This document shows, one piece after another, positions 7,012 to 16,094 of a DNA stretch of 38,129 nt (the stretch's first letter is position 1; each line of letters starts with the position of its first letter). The stretch lies in NCBI GenBank assembly GCA_003214815.1, contig QCLE01000017.1:1-38129 (forward strand), given 5' to 3'. This DNA is from Prochlorococcus sp. AG-412-J13 (GTDB taxonomy: Bacteria; Cyanobacteriota; Cyanobacteriia; PCC-6307; Cyanobiaceae). A program made the position numbers and the translations under genes. The notes under the pieces are model-generated. The model saw nothing but the letters and a program-made list of their open reading frames with translations. It did not search any database and was not told where the DNA came from.

Positions 7012-9234
7012 ATGTTCACTACAGCTTCAATAATTGATAATCTGAATCAGTCAGAAGGGTTAGAATATAAAAAATTATGCAGATTATTAAAAATAACAAA
7101 GAAATTTGATAAGGATAAATTAGATATTGCTTTAACAGCTCTAGAAAAACTTGAAATAATTAATAAAAATGAAGATGATGAATATATCTGCATAAAAGAT
7201 AGAGATCATCTTGTGGCCAAAATAAGATGTAGTAGCAAAGGTTATTGCTTTGCTGTAAGGGGTAAGGACAAAGAAGATATCTATATTAAAGAAAATCTAC
7301 TTAACTATGCATGGAATGGCGATAAAGTTTTAGTAAGGATAATAAAAGAGGGTTACAGAAGAAGATCACCAGAGGGAATAGTTGATTGTATTCTTGAAAG
7401 ATCAAATCAAATACTTCTTTCTAAAGTTGAAATAATAAACAATGATGTATATGCAATCCCTATTGATGATAGGATTCTTACTAAAATTAAACTTCCAAAA
7501 GATAATAAAAAATACACTTTCAAACCAGAAAACAAGAATATAGTTAAAGTTGAGATTGATAGATTTCCCATAGGTCAAGAAGAAGGACTAGGCCATGTGA
7601 TTCAAGAACTGAACCTAAACAATAATGAGGAATTAGATACAGACTTTGTTTTATCCAAAAGCAATATCGTTAAGTCATACAATTTAAATCATATTGAATC
7701 AAAAAAAATAGAAAAAAGGGAGAGGATAGACCTAACAGATAAAAACTCTTATTTGTTCAAAAGTTGGAGTTCTGATAATTCTCCAATGATGCCAATGATT
7801 CAAATTGAGCAGGGAAAAAATAAAAGTACTAAACTATGGATACATACAAATAATATTGCAGAAAGAGTAGATCTAAATAGTAAAAAATCCCTAGAAACAT
7901 TATTTAATGGATTCGAATCATTTCCCTTATTAAATGATTGGCAAAACTACCTTAGTGAAGCCATAAGAAATGATTCTGAATTTAAATTTGGTGAAAAGAA
8001 TGAAGCAATTAGCCTCTGTTTGCATTTAAATAGTGATAATGAAATAACTGATTGGTCATTTCATCTTACTTTAGTAAAATGTTCTTTTATTGTTGGAAGT
8101 GATCATACCGACGCTCTTCTATCTAGAAAAAATAAAACAAGAATAACCTCTCGTGTATTAAAACCTATAAAGGAATACATAGACGATTTAGATAAAATAC
8201 TTGGAATTTCATTATCATTTAGACAAAAATATCTTTTGGAGGGTAAAGTTGAAATCCCAGCGCAAATCAATAAAATCGAATTATTAGAGGAATTTTTTAT
8301 TCACAATCCAGCTGAAACGTATAAAGGATATTTTGAATCATTAAATAAAGAAGATTGCCAAACATATATTTCACCAATACTACATGAAGCGAATTTAATA
8401 TGGTTCAAACATTCAAATAAATATAGCTTAAAAAGCGCAGGATACATCTCAAAGGGAATAGATTTCATTAATGCAAATGAAATCATCAAATATTCAGAAT
8501 TTATTGAAAACGATATAGAGCTAAATGAAGATGGCAATTTGTCATTTAGTCAAGTAATTAAATTATGCGAAAATGATACTAAAAAAAGAATCTTACATAA
8601 ACTTTTAATTAATGAATTCAAGGAAAATCAAATAAGGTTGATTTCAAAACATCTTGATAATGATAAATCAGAAAAATTTTTTATTTCTCCATGGACAATT
8701 CCTGGATATGACTTCACTAATCTTATAAACCAGTACTGTATTTTTAATATGATAATAAATGGTAAGAAATCAAAGAAAAATAATATTAATGAAATCAATA
8801 TATCGAAGAGTAATTCAATAAACTTAGTATGTTGGGATATATTTAATTCAACAATTTCAAAGAATATAGATAAATTATTTAACAAGTTTGTAATAGATAA
8901 GCTTAATGAATATAAGTACAAAGTTAATCAATATAAATCTAATATGATAAATATAAAAAAAGTAAGAAAAGCAGAAAAATTATTAGGTAATATTTATAGT
9001 GGGTTTATATTATCAGTTCAAAATTATGGTTTTTTTGTTGAGATATCAGAACTTAATGTAGAAGGTTTAGTCCACGTAAGCACTCTCAATAACGATTGGT
9101 ATGAATATAGATCAAGACAAAATCTATTGATTGGAAGAAAATCTAAGAAATCATATAAAGTTGGAGATTTAATAGAAGTAAAAATTATAAAAGTCGATAT
9201 TCTTAAATATCAAATTGATTTAGAGTTAACATAA
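7012..9234 (+). CDS. RNB-family (RNase II/R-like) protein with degenerate catalytic site, Zam-like
   Basis: The 740-residue protein has the RNase R-type layout: an N-terminal winged-helix-like region (1-55), a cold-shock-like OB region (about 65-125, with the NGDKVLVRI segment typical of RNase R), a large RNB core (about 235-610) and a C-terminal S1 domain (about 655-738, containing GFILSVQNYGFFVEI and EGLVHVS). In active enzymes the start of RNB carries a cluster of aspartates (DxxxxDxDDA). The equivalent stretch here, residues 240-266 after ERIDLTD, lacks that cluster. The usual SPIRRYxDL segment also appears as ISPWTIPGYDFTNL. It therefore probably binds RNA without degrading it. It resembles cyanobacterial Zam (acetazolamide resistance protein). 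Assignment to Zam is from memory of the family, not a search. Confidence 0.78.
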   Translation: MFTTASIIDNLNQSEGLEYKKLCRLLKITKKFDKDKLDIALTALEKLEIINKNEDDEYICIKDRDHLVAKIRCSSKGYCFAVRGKDKEDIYIKENLLNYAWNGDKVLVRIIKEGYRRRSPEGIVDCILERSNQILLSKVEIINNDVYAIPIDDRILTKIKLPKDNKKYTFKPENKNIVKVEIDRFPIGQEEGLGHVIQELNLNNNEELDTDFVLSKSNIVKSYNLNHIESKKIEKRERIDLTDKNSYLFKSWSSDNSPMMPMIQIEQGKNKSTKLWIHTNNIAERVDLNSKKSLETLFNGFESFPLLNDWQNYLSEAIRNDSEFKFGEKNEAISLCLHLNSDNEITDWSFHLTLVKCSFIVGSDHTDALLSRKNKTRITSRVLKPIKEYIDDLDKILGISLSFRQKYLLEGKVEIPAQINKIELLEEFFIHNPAETYKGYFESLNKEDCQTYISPILHEANLIWFKHSNKYSLKSAGYISKGIDFINANEIIKYSEFIENDIELNEDGNLSFSQVIKLCENDTKKRILHKLLINEFKENQIRLISKHLDNDKSEKFFISPWTIPGYDFTNLINQYCIFNMIINGKKSKKNNINEINISKSNSINLVCWDIFNSTISKNIDKLFNKFVIDKLNEYKYKVNQYKSNMINIKKVRKAEKLLGNIYSGFILSVQNYGFFVEISELNVEGLVHVSTLNNDWYEYRSRQNLLIGRKSKKSYKVGDLIEVKIIKVDILKYQIDLELT

Positions 9235-9301
9235 ATAAAGCTTCAAAAAATATATTATGAAAATATTAACCCAAATATAAAAATAAAGTTAACTTTTTTG
9301 A

Positions 9302-9748
9302 ATGATGTTTAAGAAAAAATTTTTACTATTAACTTTTTTTTTAATAATATTTTTTCAAATTTTAATATATCCAAATAATAATCAGAAGACTTCATTTAGA
9401 TACTTTAAATGGACTCTTCAAGAAGTAAGTATAGGTAAATTAATCAGTATCTCATTTTTTTCTGGTTTATTTATAAGTACTTTATTGAATACCACAATTA
9501 CTAGTTTCGGAAAAAATACTATCGAAAATGTAGAAGATAATTTTGCACCTCAATACATTGAAGAAGAAGATATGGAATCAAACATTGAGATGCCTCCAGA
9601 AAGAGATATTAGAGATAATCAACCAACAATTTCTGTTAATTACAGAGTAGTCAAAAACATGGATGATACTAATCTGAAAAAAGAACAAAATTATCCAAAT
9701 AGTACTGATAATAAAGATGGCTGGGATAATGACTATAATGAATGGTAG
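9302..9748 (+). CDS. Two-helix membrane protein with acidic tail, LapA/DUF1049-like
   Basis: The 148-residue product has an N-terminal helix after a basic start (MMFKKKFLLLTFFLIIFFQILIY shape, about 6-23), a short loop NQKTSFRYFKWTLQEVSIGK, and a second helix (about 47-66), then an acidic hydrophilic tail of about 80 residues ending WDNDYNEW. The helix-loop-helix with a FRYFKW loop resembles the LapA/DUF1049 domain, but similarity is loose. An MM start leaves one codon of uncertainty. A perfect palindrome AAGTTAACTT lies just upstream. Function unknown. Confidence 0.65.
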   Translation: MMFKKKFLLLTFFLIIFFQILIYPNNNQKTSFRYFKWTLQEVSIGKLISISFFSGLFISTLLNTTITSFGKNTIENVEDNFAPQYIEEEDMESNIEMPPERDIRDNQPTISVNYRVVKNMDDTNLKKEQNYPNSTDNKDGWDNDYNEW

Positions 9749-9818
9749 AAATATAGATTATTTAAATAAAAAATTGCTTTTTTAATTTATAATAAATAAT
9801 AAATAATAAATGTATTTT

Positions 9819-10265
9819 ATGGAAGAAAATATAGAACAAAATAATAAAGCTAATAATGAAAGTGATATACCAATTAAAACTAATCCTAAACCCAAAAAAG
9901 AACTTCCTATAGAGAAAAAACCATTTCAAGAATTTATAAATATTCATTTAATTCCTGCATTAATAGAAGAAATCAAACAAAGAGGATTAGAAATAATCAA
10001 TATTAATCTCAAAAACACCAATAGACCAATTGCTGGAGATAAATGCTGGGTAATAAACTGCGAAATTAAGGATACTTGTATATTTTGGCTATCTTTTGAG
10101 AAGGAGGACATAAGTTCATTAAAAAGCATATCTTTATCAAAACCAAACCAAAAACCTAGCATTATTGAATCATTCCTTATTGACGAAAAAAGAATAACCA
10201 GTAAATTAATTATTTCAAGATTACTACAGAGATTAAATGGACAAAAGTTAATAGGAGTTAATTAA
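9819..10265 (+). CDS. DUF2996 family protein
   Basis: The protein has a hydrophilic, disordered Lys/Pro-rich N-terminus (to about residue 30) followed by the DUF2996 domain. Landmarks are PFQEFINIHLIPAL, the central CWVINCEI segment, and the strongly conserved end SIIESFLIDEKRI... LLQRLNGQKLIG. The family is found in cyanobacteria and plant plastids and has no established role. I place the start at the ATG at 9819 because the upstream in-frame ATG at 9810 would add only MYF. It lies 80 bp upstream of acsF on the same strand, which hints at a link to chlorophyll metabolism but is not proof. Confidence 0.82.
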   Translation: MEENIEQNNKANNESDIPIKTNPKPKKELPIEKKPFQEFINIHLIPALIEEIKQRGLEIININLKNTNRPIAGDKCWVINCEIKDTCIFWLSFEKEDISSLKSISLSKPNQKPSIIESFLIDEKRITSKLIISRLLQRLNGQKLIGVN

Positions 10266-10345
10266 AGAAACAATAACACCAAGTTAACTTTTTCCTCGAA
10301 AATACAAATCATAGTAAATAATAGTATTAATAAACCATTTCAAAT

Positions 10346-11518
10346 ATGACTCAATCAACTATTGAATCAAAAAATAAAAAAGATGTAAATAATGGAAAGA
10401 TACCAGCAAAGGAAACAATATTGTCTCCAAGGTTCTATACAACAGACTTTGAGGCAATGGAAAATATGGATTTATCAATAAACGAAGAGGAATTGGAAGC
10501 TATATGTGAGGAATTTAGGAAAGATTACAATAGACATCATTTTGTAAGAAATAGTGAATTTGAAGGTGCTGCAGAAAAATTAGATCCTGAGACAAGAGAG
10601 CTTTTTATAGATTTTCTTGAGGGAAGTTGTACTTCAGAATTCTCAGGTTTTTTACTTTACAAGGAACTTAGCAAGAGGATTAAAGACAAAAACCCTCTTC
10701 TTGCTGAATGTTTTGCTCATATGGCTAGAGACGAAGCTAGACATGCAGGTTTCTTGAATAAATCAATGAGTGACTTTGGACTGCAGTTAGACTTAGGGTT
10801 TCTAACAGCCAATAAAGATTACACTTATTTCCCTCCAAGAAGTATTTTTTACGCCACTTATTTATCTGAAAAAATAGGTTATTGGAGATACATAGCGATT
10901 TATAGGCATCTCGAAAAAAACCCAGATAGCAAGATTTTTCCATTATTCAATTACTTTGAGAATTGGTGTCAAGATGAAAATAGGCATGGTGATTTCTTTG
11001 ACGCATTAATGAAAGCACAACCACGTACCGTTAAATCATTAAGCCAAAAAATTACCATTGGGGGCTCTACCTTTACACATCCACTATTTGACTATTTCCA
11101 TAGATTTAGATACTTTTTGAACAATCTTCCATTAACATCCAAGTTATGGTCTAGGTTTTTCTTACTTGCTGTATTTGCAACTATGTATGCAAGGGATCTG
11201 GGAATAAAAAAAGATTTCTACGCTTCTTTAGGATTAGATGCTAAAGATTACGACCAGTATGTTATTAATAAAACAAATGAAACTTCTGCAAGAGTTTTTC
11301 CTGTAGTACTAAACGTTTATGATAAATCTTTTTATGAAAGATTAGATAAAATAGTAGAGAATAATAAGGTTCTCTCCGATATTGCAAGCAGTGATGGAAA
11401 TAAAGTATCTAAAACTTTTAAAAAATTACCTAAATTTTTATCAAATGGTTACCAGTTATTAAGATTATACTTGTTAAAACCTCTTAATAGCGATGATTTC
11501 CAGCCTTCCGTTAGATAA
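10346..11518 (+). CDS. acsF: Mg-protoporphyrin IX monomethyl ester oxidative cyclase, aerobic
   Basis: AcsF (also called ChlE or CycI) uses O2 to build the isocyclic ring E of protochlorophyllide, in the chlorophyll pathway after Mg insertion and methylation. The 390-residue protein is a ferritin-like di-iron enzyme: E92/E98 region ([11 protein letters not shown]), DEARH at 129-133, and QDENRH at 209-214 supply carboxylate and histidine ligands. The remaining C-terminal part ([31 protein letters not shown]) is typical of the family. Length is normal. Enzyme activity in other cyanobacteria needs the Ycf54 partner, which is not encoded in this window. The gene sits between DUF2996 and tldD, transcribed rightward. 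Confidence 0.96.
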   Translation: MTQSTIESKNKKDVNNGKIPAKETILSPRFYTTDFEAMENMDLSINEEELEAICEEFRKDYNRHHFVRNSEFEGAAEKLDPETRELFIDFLEGSCTSEFSGFLLYKELSKRIKDKNPLLAECFAHMARDEARHAGFLNKSMSDFGLQLDLGFLTANKDYTYFPPRSIFYATYLSEKIGYWRYIAIYRHLEKNPDSKIFPLFNYFENWCQDENRHGDFFDALMKAQPRTVKSLSQKITIGGSTFTHPLFDYFHRFRYFLNNLPLTSKLWSRFFLLAVFATMYARDLGIKKDFYASLGLDAKDYDQYVINKTNETSARVFPVVLNVYDKSFYERLDKIVENNKVLSDIASSDGNKVSKTFKKLPKFLSNGYQLLRLYLLKPLNSDDFQPSVR

Positions 11519-11549
11519 TATTTTATACAGAGAAGATTTATAGACTAAA

Positions 11550-12974
11550 ATGCTTTCGTCACAAATCAAATCAAATGAGATTGTTTTTGGTAGTTGCAAT
11601 AAAGATTTATTAGAAAAAATTATTTCCTATGGGATTGGACTTGGAGCTGATTTTATAGAAATATTTATAGAGAATACTGACAACTCAAGTGTGTTAGCTG
11701 AAGAGGATTTTATTACAAGTGTGAATCCATCATTTGGAAGAGGTGCTGGTATTAGAATCTTTAAAGAGAAAAAGGATGGATTTGTAAGTACAAATGATTT
11801 AACAAAGCATGGATTAATGAGATCGGTATCTCAGGCTGTTGAGATGTTAGACATAACAGACAACAAAAAAAGAGACGTATTTAACGGTTTAAATAAGCAT
11901 AGGGACTATAGTTTATCCAAGAAAAAATGGATTAATGAAGTACCATCGATTCATGAGATAAGTGAAAAACTATTAGTCAGTACAAAATCCCTTAAAAAAA
12001 ATAATAAAATAATAACTAGAAAAGGAAGTTACTCAAGAAATCTGCAAGAAGTTATTATAGCCTCCAGCGATGGAACCTATGCCTCCGATATTAGGTTGCA
12101 TCAAACAGTTGGACTTAACGTAATTGCTAGTGATGCCCAATATAGATCTAGTGGAAGTAGAAGATTTGGATCGTCAGGAATGCCTAATGAATTCAGATTA
12201 TGGGATCACGAAAAAGCAGCTAATGATGTGTTTGAAAGTTCAATGAATATGTTGTATGCAGATTACGTTGATGCGGGACAAATGCCTGTTGTATTAGCTA
12301 ATAAATTTGGTGGAGTTATATTCCACGAAGCTTGCGGTCATTTACTTGAGACTACTCAAATAGAGAGAGGAACAACACCATTTGAGAATAAATTGAATGA
12401 AAAAATTGCACACGAATCTGTAACAGCAATAGATGAAGGGATATCAGAAGGACACTTTGGTTCATTATCAGTAGATGATGAAGGTATGGAACCCGAAAAA
12501 TCAGTTCTTATAAAAGATGGAATTTTAAAAAAATTCATATCAGACAGGGCAGGTGAATTAAGAACTGGCCACAAAAGAACAGGGAGTGGAAGAAGACAAA
12601 ATTATTCTTTTGCTGCAGCTTCAAGAATGAGAAATACTTATATAGCGAAAGGTGAATACTCAAAAGAAGATTTAATAAATAGTATTAGCGATGGTCTTTA
12701 CTGCAAATCCATGGGTGGGGGCAGTGTAGGTGCAACAGGACAATTTAATTTTGCTGTAGAAGAAGGTTATCTAATTAAAAATGGAAAATTAACTAACCCA
12801 GTAAAGGGAGCAACATTGATTGGTGAGGCTAAAGAAGTTATGCCAAAAATATCAATGTGCGGAAATGACCTTGAATTAGCGCCTGGATTCTGCGGATCCA
12901 TTAGTGGAAGTGTCAACGTAACTGTTGGCCAACCTCATATTAAGGTTGATTCAATCACTGTTGGTGGAAGATAG
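11550..12974 (+). CDS. tldD: TldD metalloprotease subunit
   Basis: The zinc-binding HEACGH motif (HExxxH type) is at residues 259-264, within GGVIFHEACGHLLETT, and the glycine-rich C-terminus (GGGSVGATGQFNF, ELAPGFCGSISGSVNV) is characteristic. TldD forms a heterodimeric peptidase with TldE/PmbA that removes leader or unstructured peptides, for example in microcin B17 maturation. Length of 474 residues is normal. It is followed 3 bp later by its partner gene, forming a conserved tldD-tldE operon with fmt downstream. The physiological substrate in this organism is unknown; no peptide precursor gene was noticed nearby. Confidence 0.94.
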   Translation: MLSSQIKSNEIVFGSCNKDLLEKIISYGIGLGADFIEIFIENTDNSSVLAEEDFITSVNPSFGRGAGIRIFKEKKDGFVSTNDLTKHGLMRSVSQAVEMLDITDNKKRDVFNGLNKHRDYSLSKKKWINEVPSIHEISEKLLVSTKSLKKNNKIITRKGSYSRNLQEVIIASSDGTYASDIRLHQTVGLNVIASDAQYRSSGSRRFGSSGMPNEFRLWDHEKAANDVFESSMNMLYADYVDAGQMPVVLANKFGGVIFHEACGHLLETTQIERGTTPFENKLNEKIAHESVTAIDEGISEGHFGSLSVDDEGMEPEKSVLIKDGILKKFISDRAGELRTGHKRTGSGRRQNYSFAAASRMRNTYIAKGEYSKEDLINSISDGLYCKSMGGGSVGATGQFNFAVEEGYLIKNGKLTNPVKGATLIGEAKEVMPKISMCGNDLELAPGFCGSISGSVNVTVGQPHIKVDSITVGGR

Positions 12975-12977
12975 GAT

Positions 12978-14330
12978 ATGAATTCAAGAGAAATAACAAC
13001 TCAAATCTCCGAAGCTGCAGATTCTCTAAATCTTAGAAAATGGGATTATGGTGCAAGCTTTTCTAATGATTACTCTGTTCAAGTAGATAAAGGAGAGGCT
13101 AAACAACTTAAGGCATCACAAAAGCAAATTTTAACTATAAGAGTTTGGAATCAATCTAATCTAGTTGGTATTACAACAACAAGTAATATTAGTGAATCTG
13201 GTATTAAAAAGGCTCTTAGGCAAGCAAATATAGCTTCTGATTTCGGCAATAAGAATGAAAGTACAGAATTTTCACCATTAGCGAAGGATCCTATTAAACT
13301 TAAGGAAGTTAAAAAAAGAAGTCCTGTTGGAATAAAAAAATTACTTACTCTTTTAAGAGAAGCGGAAATGAAACTAATTGAAAGTCATGAATCCATAAAA
13401 TCTGTTCCATATAATGGTTTATCTGAGAGTTTCTTTGAGAGAGTTTATGCAAATAGTGATGGTGCCTTTCGAAGTTTTTCCAAAAGTCAAGCTGCATTAT
13501 ATTTATATGCAAGAGCAGAAGAAAAAAATAATAAACCTCGTAGTTCAGGTTCAGTAAAACTTGGATATGGAGTTGATGATATAGATATAGAGTCGTGTAT
13601 TAAAGAGGCTTCAAATAAAACAATTTCTCATTTAAATTATTCATCTATTAAAACTGATAAATATTTAATATGTTTTTCCCCTGAGTCCTTTTTAACTATC
13701 ATTAATGCCTTTAGCTCAATGTTTAATGCTAGAAGCATTTTAGATGGAGTGAGCTTATCTAATAAAAATTCTATTGGAGAGCAACTTTCCACAAAAGCAC
13801 TTAATATTTATGATGATGGTCTTCACGAAAAGAATATTTCTTCATCACCATTTGATGGAGAAGGAACCCCAACCAAAAGAATATGTTTAATTAACAGAGG
13901 GAGAATTGAAAATTTTATACATTCTGAATCAACTGCAAGAATATTTAAAACAATTCCCACTGGCCACGCTGGTCTAGGATCAAAAGTCTCAGTATCTCCT
14001 GATTGGATAGTAGTTGAGAAATCAGAGGAAAACATTGATCTCAAAACATCATTAGATCACTCTACTTATGAGGGAGAATTTGTTTATATTGAAGAATTAA
14101 ATGCAATCCATGCAGGTGTCAGAGCAAGTCAAGGTTCATTCTCTCTTCCATTTGATGGTTGGCTCTATAAAAATGGTAAAAAAATATCTATAGAATCTGC
14201 CACTGTAGCAGGGGATATCAAATATCTTTTGAAAAATATAGTAAATATTGAATCAAGCCAGGAGGTAACAACAAGTGGAATTTCTCCACATATATGGGTA
14301 GATGAATTATCAATAACTGGTGACGCGTGA
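12978..14330 (+). CDS. pmbA: TldE/PmbA, non-catalytic partner of TldD
   Basis: The 450-residue protein is a TldD paralogue with the same two-domain fold. It carries the family landmarks SSPFDGEGTPTKR, RGRIENFIHS, and the C-terminal GSFSLPFDGWLYKNG and TSGISPHIWVDELSI. It lacks the HExxxH zinc motif, as expected for the TldE/PmbA subunit. It begins 3 bp after tldD and its last bases overlap the GTG start of fmt (GTGA, 14327-14330), so the three genes are probably one transcription unit. TldD and TldE act together as a heterodimer in the cytoplasm. Confidence 0.92.
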   Translation: MNSREITTQISEAADSLNLRKWDYGASFSNDYSVQVDKGEAKQLKASQKQILTIRVWNQSNLVGITTTSNISESGIKKALRQANIASDFGNKNESTEFSPLAKDPIKLKEVKKRSPVGIKKLLTLLREAEMKLIESHESIKSVPYNGLSESFFERVYANSDGAFRSFSKSQAALYLYARAEEKNNKPRSSGSVKLGYGVDDIDIESCIKEASNKTISHLNYSSIKTDKYLICFSPESFLTIINAFSSMFNARSILDGVSLSNKNSIGEQLSTKALNIYDDGLHEKNISSSPFDGEGTPTKRICLINRGRIENFIHSESTARIFKTIPTGHAGLGSKVSVSPDWIVVEKSEENIDLKTSLDHSTYEGEFVYIEELNAIHAGVRASQGSFSLPFDGWLYKNGKKISIESATVAGDIKYLLKNIVNIESSQEVTTSGISPHIWVDELSITGDA

Positions 14331-15313
14331 GAATTATATTCTGGGGAACACCTAAATATTCAATTGCTAGCCTTGATATTTTTATTAAATCTAAGCACGA
14401 GGTAATTGGAGTAGTTAGTCAACCGGACAAGAAAAGATCTAGGGGAAATAAATTAATATCCTCACCTATTAAAAGCGTTGCCGAGCAAGAATCTATAAAA
14501 ATTTATACTCCAGCAAAAATTAGGGACAATATACATTTTATAAATGAACTAAAATCACTAGCTTGCGATTTATTTATTGTTATAGCTTACGGGAAGATTT
14601 TACCCAAAGAGATATTGGAAATCCCCAAATTTGGTTGTTGGAACGCACATGCATCATTACTTCCAAGATGGCGTGGTGCTGCCCCAATCCAATGGTCCCT
14701 AATAAAAGGCGATGAATTTACTGGTGTAGGGATTATGAAAATGAATGAGGGCCTAGATACTGGCGACATATTATTGGAAGAAAAAATTAAAATCGATAAT
14801 GACGATAATTTAAATACACTATCGGAAAAACTTAGTATTTTATCTGCAAAATTATTTTTAAAAGCTACATCACTACTCGAAGAAAATATTAATAAAAATT
14901 CTAATTCTCAATTAACAAAACAAAATAGCATTGGAAGAGAAATTACTTACGCAAGAATGATTGAAAAAAAAGACTATAAAGTGGTTTGGAGTAATGAGGC
15001 ATTTAAAATTTCTCAAAAAATAAAAGCATTATACCCACGAGCTAATACAACTTTTAGAGGTAAGAACTTAAAAATAATTAAAATCAAAGTTTTGAGTAGT
15101 AATGAAATTAAAAATGAAAAATACCTTTTCATGAGAAATAATTTAAAACCAGGTATTATTCTTGGTGTCATAAACAATGAAGGAATAATAATTTCAACTA
15201 AAACTGATCCGATTATTTTGTTAGAAGCAAAACTTGAAGGCAAAAACATATCTAGCAAAAATCAATTGATACAACAGTTAAAGCCAACAGTAGGAGAATA
15301 TCTCTCAGATTAA
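14327..15313 (+). CDS. fmt: Methionyl-tRNA formyltransferase
   Basis: Fmt adds a formyl group from 10-formyltetrahydrofolate to initiator Met-tRNA. The 328-residue protein shows the N-terminal Rossmann start MRIIFWGTPKYS, and the catalytic residues N106, H108 (CWNAHASLLPRWRGAAPIQ) and D144 (NEGLDTGDILL), which match the numbering in the E. coli enzyme. The C-terminal OB-like domain follows (about 205-320). The start is GTG, overlapping the stop of pmbA in GTGA, which implies coupled translation. A peptide deformylase gene is not adjacent. It is convergent with terC, with 3 bp between the stops. Confidence 0.95.
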   Translation: MRIIFWGTPKYSIASLDIFIKSKHEVIGVVSQPDKKRSRGNKLISSPIKSVAEQESIKIYTPAKIRDNIHFINELKSLACDLFIVIAYGKILPKEILEIPKFGCWNAHASLLPRWRGAAPIQWSLIKGDEFTGVGIMKMNEGLDTGDILLEEKIKIDNDDNLNTLSEKLSILSAKLFLKATSLLEENINKNSNSQLTKQNSIGREITYARMIEKKDYKVVWSNEAFKISQKIKALYPRANTTFRGKNLKIIKIKVLSSNEIKNEKYLFMRNNLKPGIILGVINNEGIIISTKTDPIILLEAKLEGKNISSKNQLIQQLKPTVGEYLSD

Positions 15314-15316
15314 GTT

Positions 15317-16024
15317 TTAGATTCTTTTTTTAGATAATCCCCAAATGAAAGCAAAAAGAATCAAAATATAAAAATAATAGTCTGGAAGAATAGACTCTTT
15401 AATTAACGTATTTAGTAACAGCTTAATCCCAACAATTAAAATTGCTACGTAGCCGGCTGTTTCTAATCTAGAAAATATATCCAGAAGTTTTAGAAAAATC
15501 TCCGATGTAAATCTTAATGCTAATACCCCTATTAATGCTCCAAAAATAATTAGTATGTATTGATCACTGATAGCTACTGCAGTAGTGATACTGTCTATGG
15601 AAAATGCAAAATCAGTAATTGAAAGAAGTGCTACAACCCTCAAGAACCTAAAATTATTTTTATTATTCTCTGTGCCATTTTCAGCGTTTTCTATATCTGA
15701 ATTTAAAAAAACATTAGAGAAGAATAAGTATATTAAATAAAAACCAGCAAAAACTCTAATAAGAATAAACTTGAGAAGAACATTAGATAATATAATTAGA
15801 ATAATTCTAAATAATAAAGATATTGTAATACCAATATTTAAGGCTCTTGACCTTAATTCTGAACTTTCGAGGGATTTAGTAAGAGAAGCTAGTGCGACAG
15901 CATTATCAGCCGACAATAATAATTCTAGAGCAATTAATATTGGTAAAAGTGTAAAGATTTCGTACCAACTGTCTACCTGATCTAGTGTGGGTATAAAAGA
16001 ATTTATTGCTGCTGAATCCATCAA
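15317..16024 (-). CDS. TerC family integral membrane protein (likely Mn2+ export or metal homeostasis)
   Basis: The 235-residue protein has about seven membrane helices. It carries the conserved helix LLILLSADNAVALA-like segment (here IALELLLSADNAVALASL, about residues 31-48) and a matching acidic motif FAFSIDSITTAVAIS (about 137-151), the two aspartate-containing signatures of TerC. Bacterial homologues (Alx, MeeF/MeeY) export manganese, while plant TerC is needed for thylakoid biogenesis. Start ATG at 16024 fits (MMDSAA, with the second Met close by). It is divergent from mfd. Manganese is a natural substrate in a PSII-containing cell but this is inferred. Confidence 0.87.
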   Translation of the reverse strand: MMDSAAINSFIPTLDQVDSWYEIFTLLPILIALELLLSADNAVALASLTKSLESSELRSRALNIGITISLLFRIILIILSNVLLKFILIRVFAGFYLIYLFFSNVFLNSDIENAENGTENNKNNFRFLRVVALLSITDFAFSIDSITTAVAISDQYILIIFGALIGVLALRFTSEIFLKLLDIFSRLETAGYVAILIVGIKLLLNTLIKESILPDYYFYILILFAFIWGLSKKRI

Positions 16025-16094
16025 TATTATTCACAATCAGTATAAAATCTAATATAATATATCGAATATTTGTAATCAAGATTGATAACTATAA

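Noticed and set aside
8628-8921. 97-residue minus-strand hydrophobic frame inside the RNB-family gene
   Set aside because: It is a shadow of Asn/Lys/Ile-rich coding sequence and has no upstream signal.
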